Program-made: the position numbers and the translations under genes
Source: Sphingobacterium siyangense
GTDB taxonomy: Bacteria > Bacteroidota > Bacteroidia > Sphingobacteriales > Sphingobacteriaceae
DNA length: 64,000 nucleotides
Reading direction: 5' to 3'
Assembly: GCF_007830445.1 (NCBI RefSeq)
Contig: NZ_VLKR01000008.1
Coordinates: forward strand, 62,001 to 126,000
Notes under the pieces: model-generated
What the model saw: only the letters and a program-made list of their open reading frames with translations
What the model was told of the DNA's origin: nothing
Databases searched by the model: none
Shown here: positions 26,387 to 35,847 of the stretch, piece by piece
How the letters are laid out: every line of letters begins with the position of its first letter
Position numbering within the stretch: position 1 is the stretch's first letter

Positions 26387-28972
26387 ATGATGAATCAAAT
26401 TTTCAAAAAAATATATACGACAACCATTCTATCCTTATTTTTTCTGGCATTTGTACAGGCACAGACCGACAGTACGAGGACTCTTACAGTGGCTGGGAAC
26501 TGTGCCATGTGTAAAAAACGTATTGAAACTGCCGCAAAAATGCATGGCGTAGAAACGGCCGTTTGGAATGCAGGAGACAACTTATTGCAAATCAAATATA
26601 ACCCCCAAAAAGTTCAACTGGAGACAATCAAGAAAAATATTGCTCAAGTTGGTCATGATGTAGACAACTTGGTTGCCACTGATGAATCCTACGCTAAACT
26701 CCATGAATGTTGTATGTATCCGCGATTGGAAAATGGCAAAATACCCGAAAAGAAAACTGTAACAACCGATAACCATGACCATCCACATACAGTTACCGGT
26801 GTTGTCGTTGAAGAAAATGAAAAGGGGGATCTTAAACCCATTATTGGTGCCAATTTACACTGGGCCAACCTTCCAACCAAAAACACAAGGACAAACGAAA
26901 ATGGTGTTTTTAAATTGGACCATAAAGAAGGATTCAACAAATTGGTTGTAAGTTATGTTGGGATGAAACCTGACACCATCACCATCAAAGATCTTCATGA
27001 AGTCATCATGATTACAGCAAAAGGAAATGTGTTGATGGAAGTCGAGGTAAAAGGAACACGACGCTCAAATTACATCGACCGTATGACACCTGCACGACTG
27101 GAAGTTCTTACAGGAAAGGAGTTATTCAAAGCGGCGTGCTGTGACTTAAGCGAGAGCTTTGAAACCAATGCCTCCGTCGATGTCGTCAGTGCTGATGCTG
27201 TAACAGGCAGCAAACAGATTCAAATGCTGGGCCTTAGTGGTATTTATACCCAATTAACCGTTGAAAATTTACCCGGACCTCGTGGGCTCGCTTCTCCTTT
27301 AGGTTTAAATTCTATTGCAGGAACATGGATTGAATCAATTCAAATCGCGAAAGGTATCGGTTCCGTAGCCAACGGTTTCGAAAACATGGCCGGACAGATA
27401 AACGTCGAATTGAAAAAACCTCAAAATTCAGAAAGATTGTTTTTTAATGCCTATGCTAACAACATGGGACGCACAGATGTCAACTTAAATCTTTCACAAA
27501 AAATTGGTCAGCATTGGTCCACCGCAGTTCTGTTGCACGACAATTTCATGTACAATAAATCCATGAACTTTAGCCACAACGGATTTAGAGATATACCCGT
27601 TGGCAATCTATTCTCTGGGGTCAACCGTTGGTTCTATGAAAATGGAAAAGGACTTATGGTACAATTTGGGGTAAAATATCTCAATGACGACCGTACAGGC
27701 GGGCAGATTGATTTTAACGAAAAGACAGATAAGGGTACAACGAATCGCTATGGTTTAGGGTTTGATATTGAACGTGTAGAAGGTTTCGCTAAAATTGGTT
27801 ACGTGTTCCCCGAAAATAAGCACCGCAGCATAGGTCTCCAGCTTGCAGGGTCAAATTACAATCAAAAAAGCTATTTTGGGCTCAATAACTACAATTCGGA
27901 CCAACAAAATGGATATGCTAACCTCTTATTTCAAGATATTATCGGCACTGTCGCTCACAAGTATCGCGTTGGTGCCTCGATTAATTATGACAATTACAAT
28001 GAGTGGTATTTAAAAGATCAAAACTTCAAAAGGAAAGAAGTGGTTTCGGGAGCATTTGCAGAATATACCTATAGTCCATCAGAAAAATTTGATGCCATTA
28101 TCGGTCTCCGCCAAGACTACAATTCCCTGTACGGTTGGTTTACAACACCACGCATCCATTTACGTTATGCACCGATTGCGGGAACAACGGTTCGAGCTAG
28201 CTCAGGAAGAGGTCAACGTACAGCAAATATATTCGCAGAGAATACGGCCGTCTTGGCAAGTAGTAGAAAATTGGTTATCCAATCGCCTAATATATACGAT
28301 AAAGCTTATGGCCTACAACCTGAAGTCTCCTGGAATAGCGGAATAGCAATAGACCAAAGTATGCGGATCTTTGGACGTGAGGCTTCGGCATCCGTTGAAT
28401 TTTTCCACAACAGCTTCTCTAACCAGGTCGTGGTCGATTACGAAAATCCCCGAGAGATCAATTTTTACAATTTGAATGGGAAGTCTTTCTCCAATAGCTT
28501 ACAAACAGAATTTCGCTTTATGCCAGCACCACATTTTGAAACGAGATTGGCCTATCGCTTACTTGATGTCCAAACTGATTTTGAAAGTGGCAGAAAGACC
28601 AAACCACTATTGGCCAAACACCGTGGTTTTGTCAACCTAGCTTATAATCACCATTCTGGCTGGAGTGTAGACTATACGTTGAATGTAGTTGGACAAAAAC
28701 GCATTCCGTCAACAGCAGAGAACCCTGTTGAATATCAAATGCCTACTGCATCAAAAGCTTATGCGACCATGAATGCGCAGATTAGCAAAACTTTTGGGAA
28801 AGAGAAAAACTTCACTGTATATGTGGGCGGAGAAAATCTGTCTAATTATTTCCAAAATATGCCAATACTTGCAGCGGATCAACCCTTTGGAAACTATTTT
28901 GACACTTCAATGCTTTGGGGACCATTAACAGGACGCATGTTCTACACTGGAGTTCGTTATTTCATCAAATAA
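26387..28972 (+). CDS. TonB-dependent receptor with N-terminal heavy-metal-associated (HMA) domain
   Basis: 861 residues from the first ATG (26387). Order: signal peptide ending VQAQ; an HMA-like domain of about 70 residues with the CAMC metal-binding pair (Cys39 and Cys42) and RIETAAKMHGVETAVWNAG; a CCMYPR motif; a carboxypeptidase-regulatory-like sandwich (TVTGVVVEENEKGDLKPIIG); plug domain (AACCDLSESFETNASVDVVS) and a C-terminal 22-strand barrel ending with aromatic YTGVRYFIK. The HMA domain suggests binding of Cu(I) or a similar metal on the periplasmic side. Together with the HYC_CC_PP protein it may be a metal uptake or sensing system. Confidence 0.87.
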   Translation: MMNQIFKKIYTTTILSLFFLAFVQAQTDSTRTLTVAGNCAMCKKRIETAAKMHGVETAVWNAGDNLLQIKYNPQKVQLETIKKNIAQVGHDVDNLVATDESYAKLHECCMYPRLENGKIPEKKTVTTDNHDHPHTVTGVVVEENEKGDLKPIIGANLHWANLPTKNTRTNENGVFKLDHKEGFNKLVVSYVGMKPDTITIKDLHEVIMITAKGNVLMEVEVKGTRRSNYIDRMTPARLEVLTGKELFKAACCDLSESFETNASVDVVSADAVTGSKQIQMLGLSGIYTQLTVENLPGPRGLASPLGLNSIAGTWIESIQIAKGIGSVANGFENMAGQINVELKKPQNSERLFFNAYANNMGRTDVNLNLSQKIGQHWSTAVLLHDNFMYNKSMNFSHNGFRDIPVGNLFSGVNRWFYENGKGLMVQFGVKYLNDDRTGGQIDFNEKTDKGTTNRYGLGFDIERVEGFAKIGYVFPENKHRSIGLQLAGSNYNQKSYFGLNNYNSDQQNGYANLLFQDIIGTVAHKYRVGASINYDNYNEWYLKDQNFKRKEVVSGAFAEYTYSPSEKFDAIIGLRQDYNSLYGWFTTPRIHLRYAPIAGTTVRASSGRGQRTANIFAENTAVLASSRKLVIQSPNIYDKAYGLQPEVSWNSGIAIDQSMRIFGREASASVEFFHNSFSNQVVVDYENPREINFYNLNGKSFSNSLQTEFRFMPAPHFETRLAYRLLDVQTDFESGRKTKPLLAKHRGFVNLAYNHHSGWSVDYTLNVVGQKRIPSTAENPVEYQMPTASKAYATMNAQISKTFGKEKNFTVYVGGENLSNYFQNMPILAADQPFGNYFDTSMLWGPLTGRMFYTGVRYFIK

Positions 28973-29000
28973 TAGCTCAGCTAAAAAATCAATGAATAAT

Positions 29001-29026
29001 AAAAAAGCGGCTTTTGCCGCTTTTTT
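29001..29026. terminator. Rho-independent terminator shared by two convergent genes
   Basis: AAAAAAGCGGC, loop TTT, TGCCGCTTTTTT: a strong stem between the TonB-receptor gene and maf. Its right end overlaps the maf stop by 2 bp. Confidence 0.85.
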
Positions 29027-29603
29027 ACATTAACTTTTTCAATTCTTGATAAAGCTTTGCCGTTGGCAATCCCACCACATTATTATATTCTCCCTCCATT
29101 TTTTTTACAGCGATTAAGCCGATCCATTCCTGTATTCCATAAGAACCCGCTTTATCTAATGGTGAAAATTTAGTAACATAATGATCGATTTCATCCGCAT
29201 CTAATTCGTAAAAATAAACAGTTGTCGTTTCGACGAAAGTGCTAATCTTACTCTCCCATGAGATCGCTACGGCAGTCAACACCAAATGTTTCTTACCAGA
29301 CAAGTTTGTTAGCGTTGCTCTGGCTTCCTGTTCATCTTTGGGTTTACCTAAAATTTCGCCCTTATCCGATACGACAATAGTATCAGCACAGATAACCAAA
29401 CAATCGTCTTTATCCCCAAATGCCTCCGCTTTACAAATAGCGATTTGGCGAACGACCTCTGCAGCGGATAAATTCGGATCCACGTATTCCTCCGTTTCCC
29501 GAACGTCGACTTCAAATGTCAGCCCAAGTCCTGCTAACAGCTGTTTTCTCCGTGGAGATTGAGACCCTAATATAATTGTTCTATTTTTTAGATTTTTCAA
29601 CAT
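29025..29603 (-). CDS. Maf family nucleotide pyrophosphatase
   Basis: 192 residues. Maf proteins hydrolyse non-canonical or modified nucleoside triphosphates and have been linked to septum formation. Visible motifs are LGSQSPRRKQLLAGLGL (N-terminal loop), VICADTIVV (metal-binding Asp), the GKKHLVLTAVAI segment and SYGIQEWIGLIAVKKMEGEY. It forms an operon with kdsC, starting 2 bp downstream of its stop. The YhdE or YceF subtype was not assigned. Confidence 0.93.
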   Translation of the reverse strand: MLKNLKNRTIILGSQSPRRKQLLAGLGLTFEVDVRETEEYVDPNLSAAEVVRQIAICKAEAFGDKDDCLVICADTIVVSDKGEILGKPKDEQEARATLTNLSGKKHLVLTAVAISWESKISTFVETTTVYFYELDADEIDHYVTKFSPLDKAGSYGIQEWIGLIAVKKMEGEYNNVVGLPTAKLYQELKKLM

Positions 29604-29605
29604 CC

Positions 29606-30124
29606 TTATATACTTTTTACTGTTTCATCCTCATACCATTTGCCTTGTACTTTCATGACCTTTTCGATCAATTCACGCACAACTCCCTTTCCGCCACAAA
29701 AACCAGACACATAATGTGAAATTTTCTTGATCTCTTCTACTGCATCTGCCGGAGAAACAGCTACGCCAACAGACTTCATGCAGCTAAAATCAGGGATATC
29801 GTCACCGATGTACATCAACTGATTTAATTCAAGCTTGTAATCATAAGCAAGTTCTTTCATTTTAGACAGTTTGTCAGTAACTTTTGAATACACTTCTTTG
29901 ATTCCCAAACCTTTCATCCGCTGCTCGACCCCTTTCGAACCTCCTCCTGTGATAATAAAAATAGGATAGCCTTTCTTGATCGCCAACTGCATAGCATAGC
30001 CATCTTTTATATTAAATGTACGTAACTGATGCCCTTCTTCATTAACTTGTACAGTACCATCAGTCAATACACCATCTACATCCAATACAAATGCTCTTAT
30101 CGATTTAAATTCGGTCAATACCAT
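29606..30124 (-). CDS. kdsC: HAD phosphatase, KDO 8-phosphate phosphatase type
   Basis: 172 residues, a cap-less HAD phosphatase. It would release 3-deoxy-manno-octulosonate (KDO) from its 8-phosphate for lipopolysaccharide synthesis. Motif I is FVLDVDGVLTDG with the Asp nucleophile and acid, motif II IFIITGGGSKGVEQRMKGL, motif III LSKMKELAYDY, and motif IV YIGDDIPDFSCM. The layout and length are typical of KdsC. It precedes maf in one operon; kdsA/B are not in the window. Confidence 0.9.
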   Translation of the reverse strand: MVLTEFKSIRAFVLDVDGVLTDGTVQVNEEGHQLRTFNIKDGYAMQLAIKKGYPIFIITGGGSKGVEQRMKGLGIKEVYSKVTDKLSKMKELAYDYKLELNQLMYIGDDIPDFSCMKSVGVAVSPADAVEEIKKISHYVSGFCGGKGVVRELIEKVMKVQGKWYEDETVKSI

Positions 30125-30279
30125 AAAAATTTATTTTTGTAAAAGTAAGGCATTTCGAGTAATAATTCGCGTAGCGATACTGATCTAATTGACAGGGCTG
30201 TCAGATAATTATTCAGTTAAGCCGGAATATCATTTGTGTGTCACAACATAGTTGTATTAGCAACTTATTCTCAAAAATA

Positions 30280-30312
30280 TTTGGATGCTACTGTATATTT
30301 ACCGTATCTTTG
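30280..30312 (+). promoter_or_regulatory. Strong promoter in a gene-free stretch
   Basis: TTTG at 30280-30283 and the exact -7 element TATCTTTG at 30305-30312, spaced 21 bp. There is no plausible protein gene downstream for 690 bp. Confidence 0.7.
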
Positions 30313-30318
30313 TAGAAG

Positions 30319-30540
30319 ATAATTAAAGGTTATCTCGCTATGAAACACTAACAGCAAGCAGTCAGAAGAGTTATTTACTTGAAGCTTGCATAAGATTTTA
30401 AAAAACAATCATTTTTAGTTTTCACGGCACAACACGGCAACTAATTTAGTTTAGAAGCCCTTAAAGAGTCTTTTCATAATTTAGGTTTATAATTGGTTAG
30501 TAACGAACCCTGGTGCCCATCATCAGGGTTTTGTTTTTAT
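30319..30540 (+). ncRNA. Candidate small RNA of about 220 nt
   Basis: It is bounded by the promoter at 30280 and a terminator at 30506-30536. Local pairings include AGATAA/TTATCT near the 5' end and GCAAGC/GCTTGC at 30354-30359 and 30384-30389; the block CACGGCA occurs twice. No long reading frame is present. I do not recognise the family; 6S-like RNA is possible but the central bubble was not established. Confidence 0.5.
30506..30536 (+). terminator. Rho-independent terminator of the candidate small RNA
   Basis: AACCCTG and CAGGGTT form a 7-bp stem followed by TTGTTTTTAT. Confidence 0.65.
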
Positions 30541-30630
30541 AAGCATTTTTTCTTCTTCTATTTAATAGACTTGACCGAACCATCTCCCTACCAACATATA
30601 GCTAAAAACAATTTTCAATCAATTTTTAGA

Positions 30631-30719
30631 CAGTGATCAGTCACTGCTTATTCAGTTTATACTGAGTGATCACTGAACAAGCACTGAACAATCACTGAAC
30701 GAGCACTGAACAAACACTG
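30631..30719. repeat. Cluster of CACTGA/TCAGTG repeats
   Basis: Four tandem 11-bp units of the type GCACTGAACAA (30670-30713), preceded by the hairpin CAGTGA / TCAG / TCACTG (30631-30646) and a GTGATCAC palindrome. It lies about 280 bp before a histidine kinase gene. The rest of 30541-30999 shows no gene that I can support. Confidence 0.75.
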
Positions 30720-30999
30720 TTAAAATGCCTAATTTGATCACTACTTGATCCCTACTTGCTGCAACTCAGAATTAAAAGACAAAAAATGGTATGAGCTACG
30801 CTTACGTAACAAAAAATCGCTATTGCGCGGTAATCGATTATTTTGGGATGCCCCATGACTGTTTATAGGTTTGCTTCTATGCTGACTTTTGATTATTTTA
30901 GGAATAGCAAGTTTTTTTGTTATTTTACATATATCTTTTTCCCCAGGTACCATCGAAACACAATACCTACAGAAAAGTAAACGATAAACTCATTCTAAC

Positions 31000-33900
31000 A
31001 TGAATCGAAAAAATTATAGAAAGCAAATTACCATAGGAGTGATAATTTCTTTTTCGCTTATCTTCCTTTCAGCCCTATATTTTTTCATATCGCTGCATCA
31101 TAATTTAAATAACGAGCGAAGTATTGTTCGTGTTGCCGAAAATAGATTCAATATTATTAATGAAATCAAATCAAGTGTAGACGAAGTAAATGACATCAAA
31201 CTTGATTACCTGAATAAGAAAGACGCTTCACTATTTATTCCTTATAAAATGGAATTTAAAAAAATGGACGAACTGTTGCGATCTTTAAGTTTGAAAGATG
31301 ATTTCTATCATGTTCAGCCAAACAGCACTGAAAACATCCGAAAAGATATCGTTGCATTTTACGACTTTGAGCAGGATATCGATCACACAGAGGAAACTCA
31401 ATCCATATCCCATAATATTCACGAGCGAAAGGCCTCGATATTAAATCAGATCGATCTCATGTCGAGAGATCTATTAGACCAACGGGCAAGACTCTTAGAA
31501 AAATCTAGAAATGAACTGCAACTGGCCCAGTACATTACTTACCTTTTCATCGCCATTGGCTTAAGTGGCTTCTTCTATATTCTCGCTAAAATTTCCTCGA
31601 TCTCTAGATTTCTGAGGTCTACAGTGAAAAGTCAACAAGAATCCAATAAAAGTCTCCAACTATTGCAAGAACAGACCAATGGTGATAACTGGATTTTGAA
31701 TGCGATTAATGGCATTGACGAACAATTACGCGGTGACTATACAGACAAGAAAATTGCCGAAATAAGCCTACATGCTATTGCTTCCACGACAAAAGCATTA
31801 GGTGGGACGATTTACATTTTCGATGATAACTATCAGGAGTATCAGCTTTGCCACAAAATTGGTATTTCTTCCACACAGTATATCAAACGAACGTTTAAGG
31901 AAAACGATGGTATTTTGGGCGAAGTCGCAAACAATCATGAAGTCGTTAAAATAAAAGACGTCGACCACAAGCATCTTATCTTAGAAACCTCGTTATCCGA
32001 TCGTTTAGAAGCCGAGATCTATATTGTACCCTTCTCTTATGAAAACCATTGTGTCGGTATCATGGAAATTTGTTGCCCCATTACCAATGAGAAAGACGAG
32101 CAACTACGATTTAACTTCCTGGATAAAGCAAAAGATAACATTGCCGTTATCATCAAAGTAGCCCAAACTCATGGGAAGCTTGCCGATCTTTATGAGGAAC
32201 TTCAACAACAAACCGAGGAATTAGAGACGCAACAGGAAGAATTGAGAACAACAAATGAGGAGTTAATCCATAAGACCCATTTGTTGGAGGCTTCTGAGGA
32301 AGAGCTTAGAGTACAGCAGGAAGAACTTATCCAAACCAATAATGAGCTTGACGAGAAGGCCAAATTACTCTTTGCCCAAAATGAAGATCTGGAAAAAGCC
32401 CGTCAGGCCATAGCCCAGAAAATAGAGGAAGTAGAGCTATCTAGCAAATATAAATCTGAATTTATGGCCAATATGAGCCATGAATTGCGGACACCACTTA
32501 ATAGTATACTCATTCTTGCCAAATTACTTCAGGATAACAAAAAGAAAAACCTCAGTGAGGACCAAATAAAGTATGCTTCTGTTATTCACAGTGCCGGTTC
32601 AGATCTCCTACATTTAATTAACGAATTGTTGGATCTGGCAAAAATTGAATCTGGCAAAGTTGACGTCCAAAAGGAACGTATCAACACAAACTACCTTGTC
32701 AATTATATTAAAGATTTTTTCAGTGATACCGCAGCTTCGAAAAATATTCACTTCTTACTCGATGTCAATGTAAATGCACCGCAGGAATTCATTGGTGATG
32801 AACATCGTATACAACAAGTCCTAAAGAATTTATTATCGAATGCGTTCAAATTTACAGGTGAAAAAGGCGAAGTTTCTTTAGCGATAGAAGCTGAAGCAGA
32901 AAATCTTCTTTTTACGGTTAAAGATAGCGGTATTGGCATTGCTCCTGAAAAACAAGAGCTAATCTTTGATGCTTTTAAACAGGAAGATGGCTCAACGAGT
33001 CGTAAATATGGTGGAACTGGTTTAGGCTTATCGATATGCCGCGAAATTGCTAGCTTATTAAAAGGGAAAATAAACTTATCCAGTAAGGTTGGTGAAGGTA
33101 GTATCTTTACCTTCAGTATCCCGCTAGAACAGGAGATTCAAATTTCAGTCCCGAAAGTAACATCGATCGAAAAAGAAAGTAATCCGCCGCCACAAATTCC
33201 AAAGGAAAATCCTATAGTCGAAAAAACGAAGTCGATCGACAACGATGGAAAACACAATAAACTGCTGATTATTGAGGATGATTTTATTTTTGCAGATATT
33301 CTAAAAGACTACGCCGAACAAAATGGCTACGATGTATACATCAGCTATGATGGGCAAGATGGTTTACAAAAGGCACAGAATTTACGACCTGCCGCAATTA
33401 TCTTAGATATCATGTTGCCTAAAATGGATGGTTGGGAAGTTCTTCGTAACCTCAAAAAAATTGACAGCACCAAGGAGATCCCCGTGCACATGATGTCGGC
33501 AGGAACATTTTTACATGATGAACCTATTTCTGCCGGAGCCATCGGATTTATGGCTAAACCTGTGTCAGAAGAATCTTTGGCTGAAACATTCTTAAAAATA
33601 AAAGCATCGACTAGTCATCCATTGAAAAAAATTCTGCTGGTGGAAGATCAGGAAATCCAAAGCGATTTTATCAAACAATCTTTAGAAGAACAGCATATTC
33701 AGATATTTCAGGCCTTCAATGCAAAACAAGCCCTCGATCTATTAGATCAAGAGAAATTGTTTGACTGCATCATTATGGACCTGAATCTCCCTGACAAATC
33801 AGGCATTGAACTCCTGAATGAAATCAAATCGAACAATCAATTTAAGGATTTACCCATTATCATCAATACGGCAATGGAACTCACTACAGAGCAGACTTCC

Positions 33901-34431
33901 GAAATTTTGCATCATAGCCAGGCGATGGTCCTTAAATCGGCTAAATCAAATAATCGCCTGATTGATGAAGTTAATTTATTCCTAAATAAAATTCGCAGTG
34001 ATAAGCACGAATACACGATGTTCAATCACTCAGGAGCCTCTGTAATTGCGGAAAACAATTTAGCTTCCAAAACAGTATTACTCGCAGATGACGATATGCG
34101 GAATATTTTCGCCCTGAGCACTGCATTTGAAAGCTATGATATGAACATTGAAATTGCCAACAATGGTCAGGAAGCTTTAGATATTCTTGAACGGAATAAA
34201 CAGATTGACCTTGTTTTAATGGATATCATGATGCCCGTTATGGATGGTTATGAGGCTATTGAAAAAATAAGGGCAAACAAGAAATTTGCAAACCTTCCTA
34301 TTATTGCTGTGACAGCGAAAGCAATGAAAGGGGATAGAGAAAAAACAATTGCTGTTGGAGCAAACGATTATATTAGTAAACCGGTTGATGTTGACAAATT
34401 AATATCTCTGATGCGCGTATGGCTGAGTTAA
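31000..34431 (+). CDS. Hybrid sensor histidine kinase with three receiver domains
   Basis: 1143 residues. Order: TM segment (residues 11-32), an extracellular helical part of about 140 residues, a second TM segment near 180, a GAF domain (about 230-380), a Gln/Glu-rich coiled coil to about 480, HisKA with phospho-acceptor His494 in MSHELRTPLNSI, HATPase with the G1/G2 boxes (DSGIGI, GGTGLGLSI), then receivers with phospho-Asp at about 803 (DIMLPKMDG), 927 (DLNLPDKSG) and 1075 (DIMMPVMDG). It is the first gene of a signalling operon with cheR, cheB and a second hybrid kinase. No ligand can be read from the sequence. Confidence 0.94.
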   Translation: MNRKNYRKQITIGVIISFSLIFLSALYFFISLHHNLNNERSIVRVAENRFNIINEIKSSVDEVNDIKLDYLNKKDASLFIPYKMEFKKMDELLRSLSLKDDFYHVQPNSTENIRKDIVAFYDFEQDIDHTEETQSISHNIHERKASILNQIDLMSRDLLDQRARLLEKSRNELQLAQYITYLFIAIGLSGFFYILAKISSISRFLRSTVKSQQESNKSLQLLQEQTNGDNWILNAINGIDEQLRGDYTDKKIAEISLHAIASTTKALGGTIYIFDDNYQEYQLCHKIGISSTQYIKRTFKENDGILGEVANNHEVVKIKDVDHKHLILETSLSDRLEAEIYIVPFSYENHCVGIMEICCPITNEKDEQLRFNFLDKAKDNIAVIIKVAQTHGKLADLYEELQQQTEELETQQEELRTTNEELIHKTHLLEASEEELRVQQEELIQTNNELDEKAKLLFAQNEDLEKARQAIAQKIEEVELSSKYKSEFMANMSHELRTPLNSILILAKLLQDNKKKNLSEDQIKYASVIHSAGSDLLHLINELLDLAKIESGKVDVQKERINTNYLVNYIKDFFSDTAASKNIHFLLDVNVNAPQEFIGDEHRIQQVLKNLLSNAFKFTGEKGEVSLAIEAEAENLLFTVKDSGIGIAPEKQELIFDAFKQEDGSTSRKYGGTGLGLSICREIASLLKGKINLSSKVGEGSIFTFSIPLEQEIQISVPKVTSIEKESNPPPQIPKENPIVEKTKSIDNDGKHNKLLIIEDDFIFADILKDYAEQNGYDVYISYDGQDGLQKAQNLRPAAIILDIMLPKMDGWEVLRNLKKIDSTKEIPVHMMSAGTFLHDEPISAGAIGFMAKPVSEESLAETFLKIKASTSHPLKKILLVEDQEIQSDFIKQSLEEQHIQIFQAFNAKQALDLLDQEKLFDCIIMDLNLPDKSGIELLNEIKSNNQFKDLPIIINTAMELTTEQTSEILHHSQAMVLKSAKSNNRLIDEVNLFLNKIRSDKHEYTMFNHSGASVIAENNLASKTVLLADDDMRNIFALSTAFESYDMNIEIANNGQEALDILERNKQIDLVLMDIMMPVMDGYEAIEKIRANKKFANLPIIAVTAKAMKGDREKTIAVGANDYISKPVDVDKLISLMRVWLS

Positions 34432-35258
34432 CCGATAAAATAGTAGCAATGATAAGTTTTGAAGAGTTGGAAGAAGTTATTGATATAGTCAAAAATCTCC
34501 ACGGCTATGATGTGTCCGGCTATACAAGAGCTTCCTTAAAAAGACGTGTGACTAGAATAATGGAACTTAACAAGCTCAATCTACAGGAGCTAAAGTCCAA
34601 TTTGATTAATCAGCCCGGATTCAGCACCTATTTCCTACAGGAAATTACAGTCAATGTAACTGAAATGTTTAGGGATCCTGATTTTTATAAAGCTGTAAAA
34701 ACGGATGTATTTCCCTATCTCGCTACTTATCCACATATAAAACTCTGGAGCGCAGGCTGTTCTACTGGCGAAGAAGTTTATTCGCTGGCCATATTGTTAG
34801 AAGAAGCAAATCTTTACCAACGTGCATTTATTTATGGTACCGACATTAACGGCAAAGTGTTAGAAAAGGCAAAACGCGGTATCTATTCGCTCGCGAAAGT
34901 TAAAGAATACTCGGAAAATTTTATTAAAACAGAACCAAAAAACTCACTGTCGGATTATTATACAGCGATGTACAACGCAGCTACCATTAATAATAGTCTG
35001 AAAAAAAATGTCCTTTTTTCCATGCATAGCTTGGTGTCCGATGGCGTTTTTAATGAATTTCAACTGATTACCTGCCGTAATGTATTGATCTATTTTGATA
35101 CTGAACTGCAAAATAAAGTCCTGGATTTATTCTATCATTCACTATGCCATCTGGGCTTCTTATGTTTGGGAGCGAAAGAATCTTTAATCAACTATAAAGA
35201 CGCTGCTAAATTTAAGGTCGTAAACAAAAAACAGAATATTTACCAAAAAATTGGTTAG
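34419..35258 (+). CDS. CheR-type protein-glutamate methyltransferase
   Basis: 279 residues: an N-terminal helical CheR_N domain (GYDVSGYTRASLKRRVTRIM), then the SAM-binding methyltransferase domain with the motif LWSAGCSTGEEVYSLAIL and the catalytic-core FQLITCRNVLIYF. The start overlaps the kinase gene by 13 bp; the next ATG (34449) is also possible. In chemotaxis CheR methylates receptor glutamates, but no methyl-accepting receptor, CheA or CheW is encoded here. A role in tuning a non-chemotactic sensor kinase, as in some Bacteroidota, is inferred. Confidence 0.9.
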   Translation: MAELTDKIVAMISFEELEEVIDIVKNLHGYDVSGYTRASLKRRVTRIMELNKLNLQELKSNLINQPGFSTYFLQEITVNVTEMFRDPDFYKAVKTDVFPYLATYPHIKLWSAGCSTGEEVYSLAILLEEANLYQRAFIYGTDINGKVLEKAKRGIYSLAKVKEYSENFIKTEPKNSLSDYYTAMYNAATINNSLKKNVLFSMHSLVSDGVFNEFQLITCRNVLIYFDTELQNKVLDLFYHSLCHLGFLCLGAKESLINYKDAAKFKVVNKKQNIYQKIG

Positions 35259-35264
35259 TAGGTG

Positions 35265-35825
35265 ATGGAAAGGAAAATTCTTTTGCTAGCGGGGTCTGCC
35301 GGTGGGTTTAGTGTCATTCTAAATATATTAAAGTCATTGGAACGACCAATCCGCATACCCGTTATTGTCATTGTACACAGAAACCCTAAATATGCTTCTA
35401 GTATTGAGGACACGCTTTCCAAAGCGCTTGTTCAAAAAATAAAAACTGCAGATGATAAGGAACCGATAGAAGATGGGACTATTTATTTTGCCCCTGCTGG
35501 CTATCATCTTTTAGTTGAACCAGACTATAGCTTTTCTTTGGATATCTCGGAACCTGTTCAATACTCAAGACCATCAATTGATGTAACTTTCGAATCTGTA
35601 GCCGAAATATATAAAGAAAATTGTACCGCTATCTTATTCTCTGGAGCGAATCAGGACGGTGCACAGGGATTATTAATGATAAAACGATACGGCGGGACGA
35701 CTTTTGTACAAGACCCTACGACGGCTGAAGTTCCCATCATGCCCGAAGCAGCTATTCAACTCGATGCACAGGAACGCATTTTGAGCATTCAAGAAATAAA
35801 AGATTACATCAAGCAATTGACTTAA
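35265..35825 (+). CDS. CheB-type protein-glutamate methylesterase (catalytic domain only)
   Basis: 186 residues. The catalytic triad of CheB is visible: Ser in LLAGSAGG, His in VIVHRNPKYASS and Asp in FSGANQDGAQGL. There is no receiver domain at the N-terminus, so unlike the classic CheB it is not switched by phosphorylation. ATG at 35265 was preferred to an in-frame GTG three bases upstream. It is likely the counterpart of the CheR protein just before it. Confidence 0.9.
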   Translation: MERKILLLAGSAGGFSVILNILKSLERPIRIPVIVIVHRNPKYASSIEDTLSKALVQKIKTADDKEPIEDGTIYFAPAGYHLLVEPDYSFSLDISEPVQYSRPSIDVTFESVAEIYKENCTAILFSGANQDGAQGLLMIKRYGGTTFVQDPTTAEVPIMPEAAIQLDAQERILSIQEIKDYIKQLT

Positions 35826-35847
35826 AATTGTATTTAGATTTGCTATA

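Noticed and set aside
30319..30540. 6S RNA or RNase P RNA
   Set aside because: The closing stem and central bubble of 6S and the conserved P-RNA core were not found by eye, so the RNA is left unnamed.
30741..30953. 70-residue reading frame on the - strand in the gap before the hybrid kinase
   Set aside because: No hydrophobic or domain pattern, no promoter, and the composition looks random. Probably chance.
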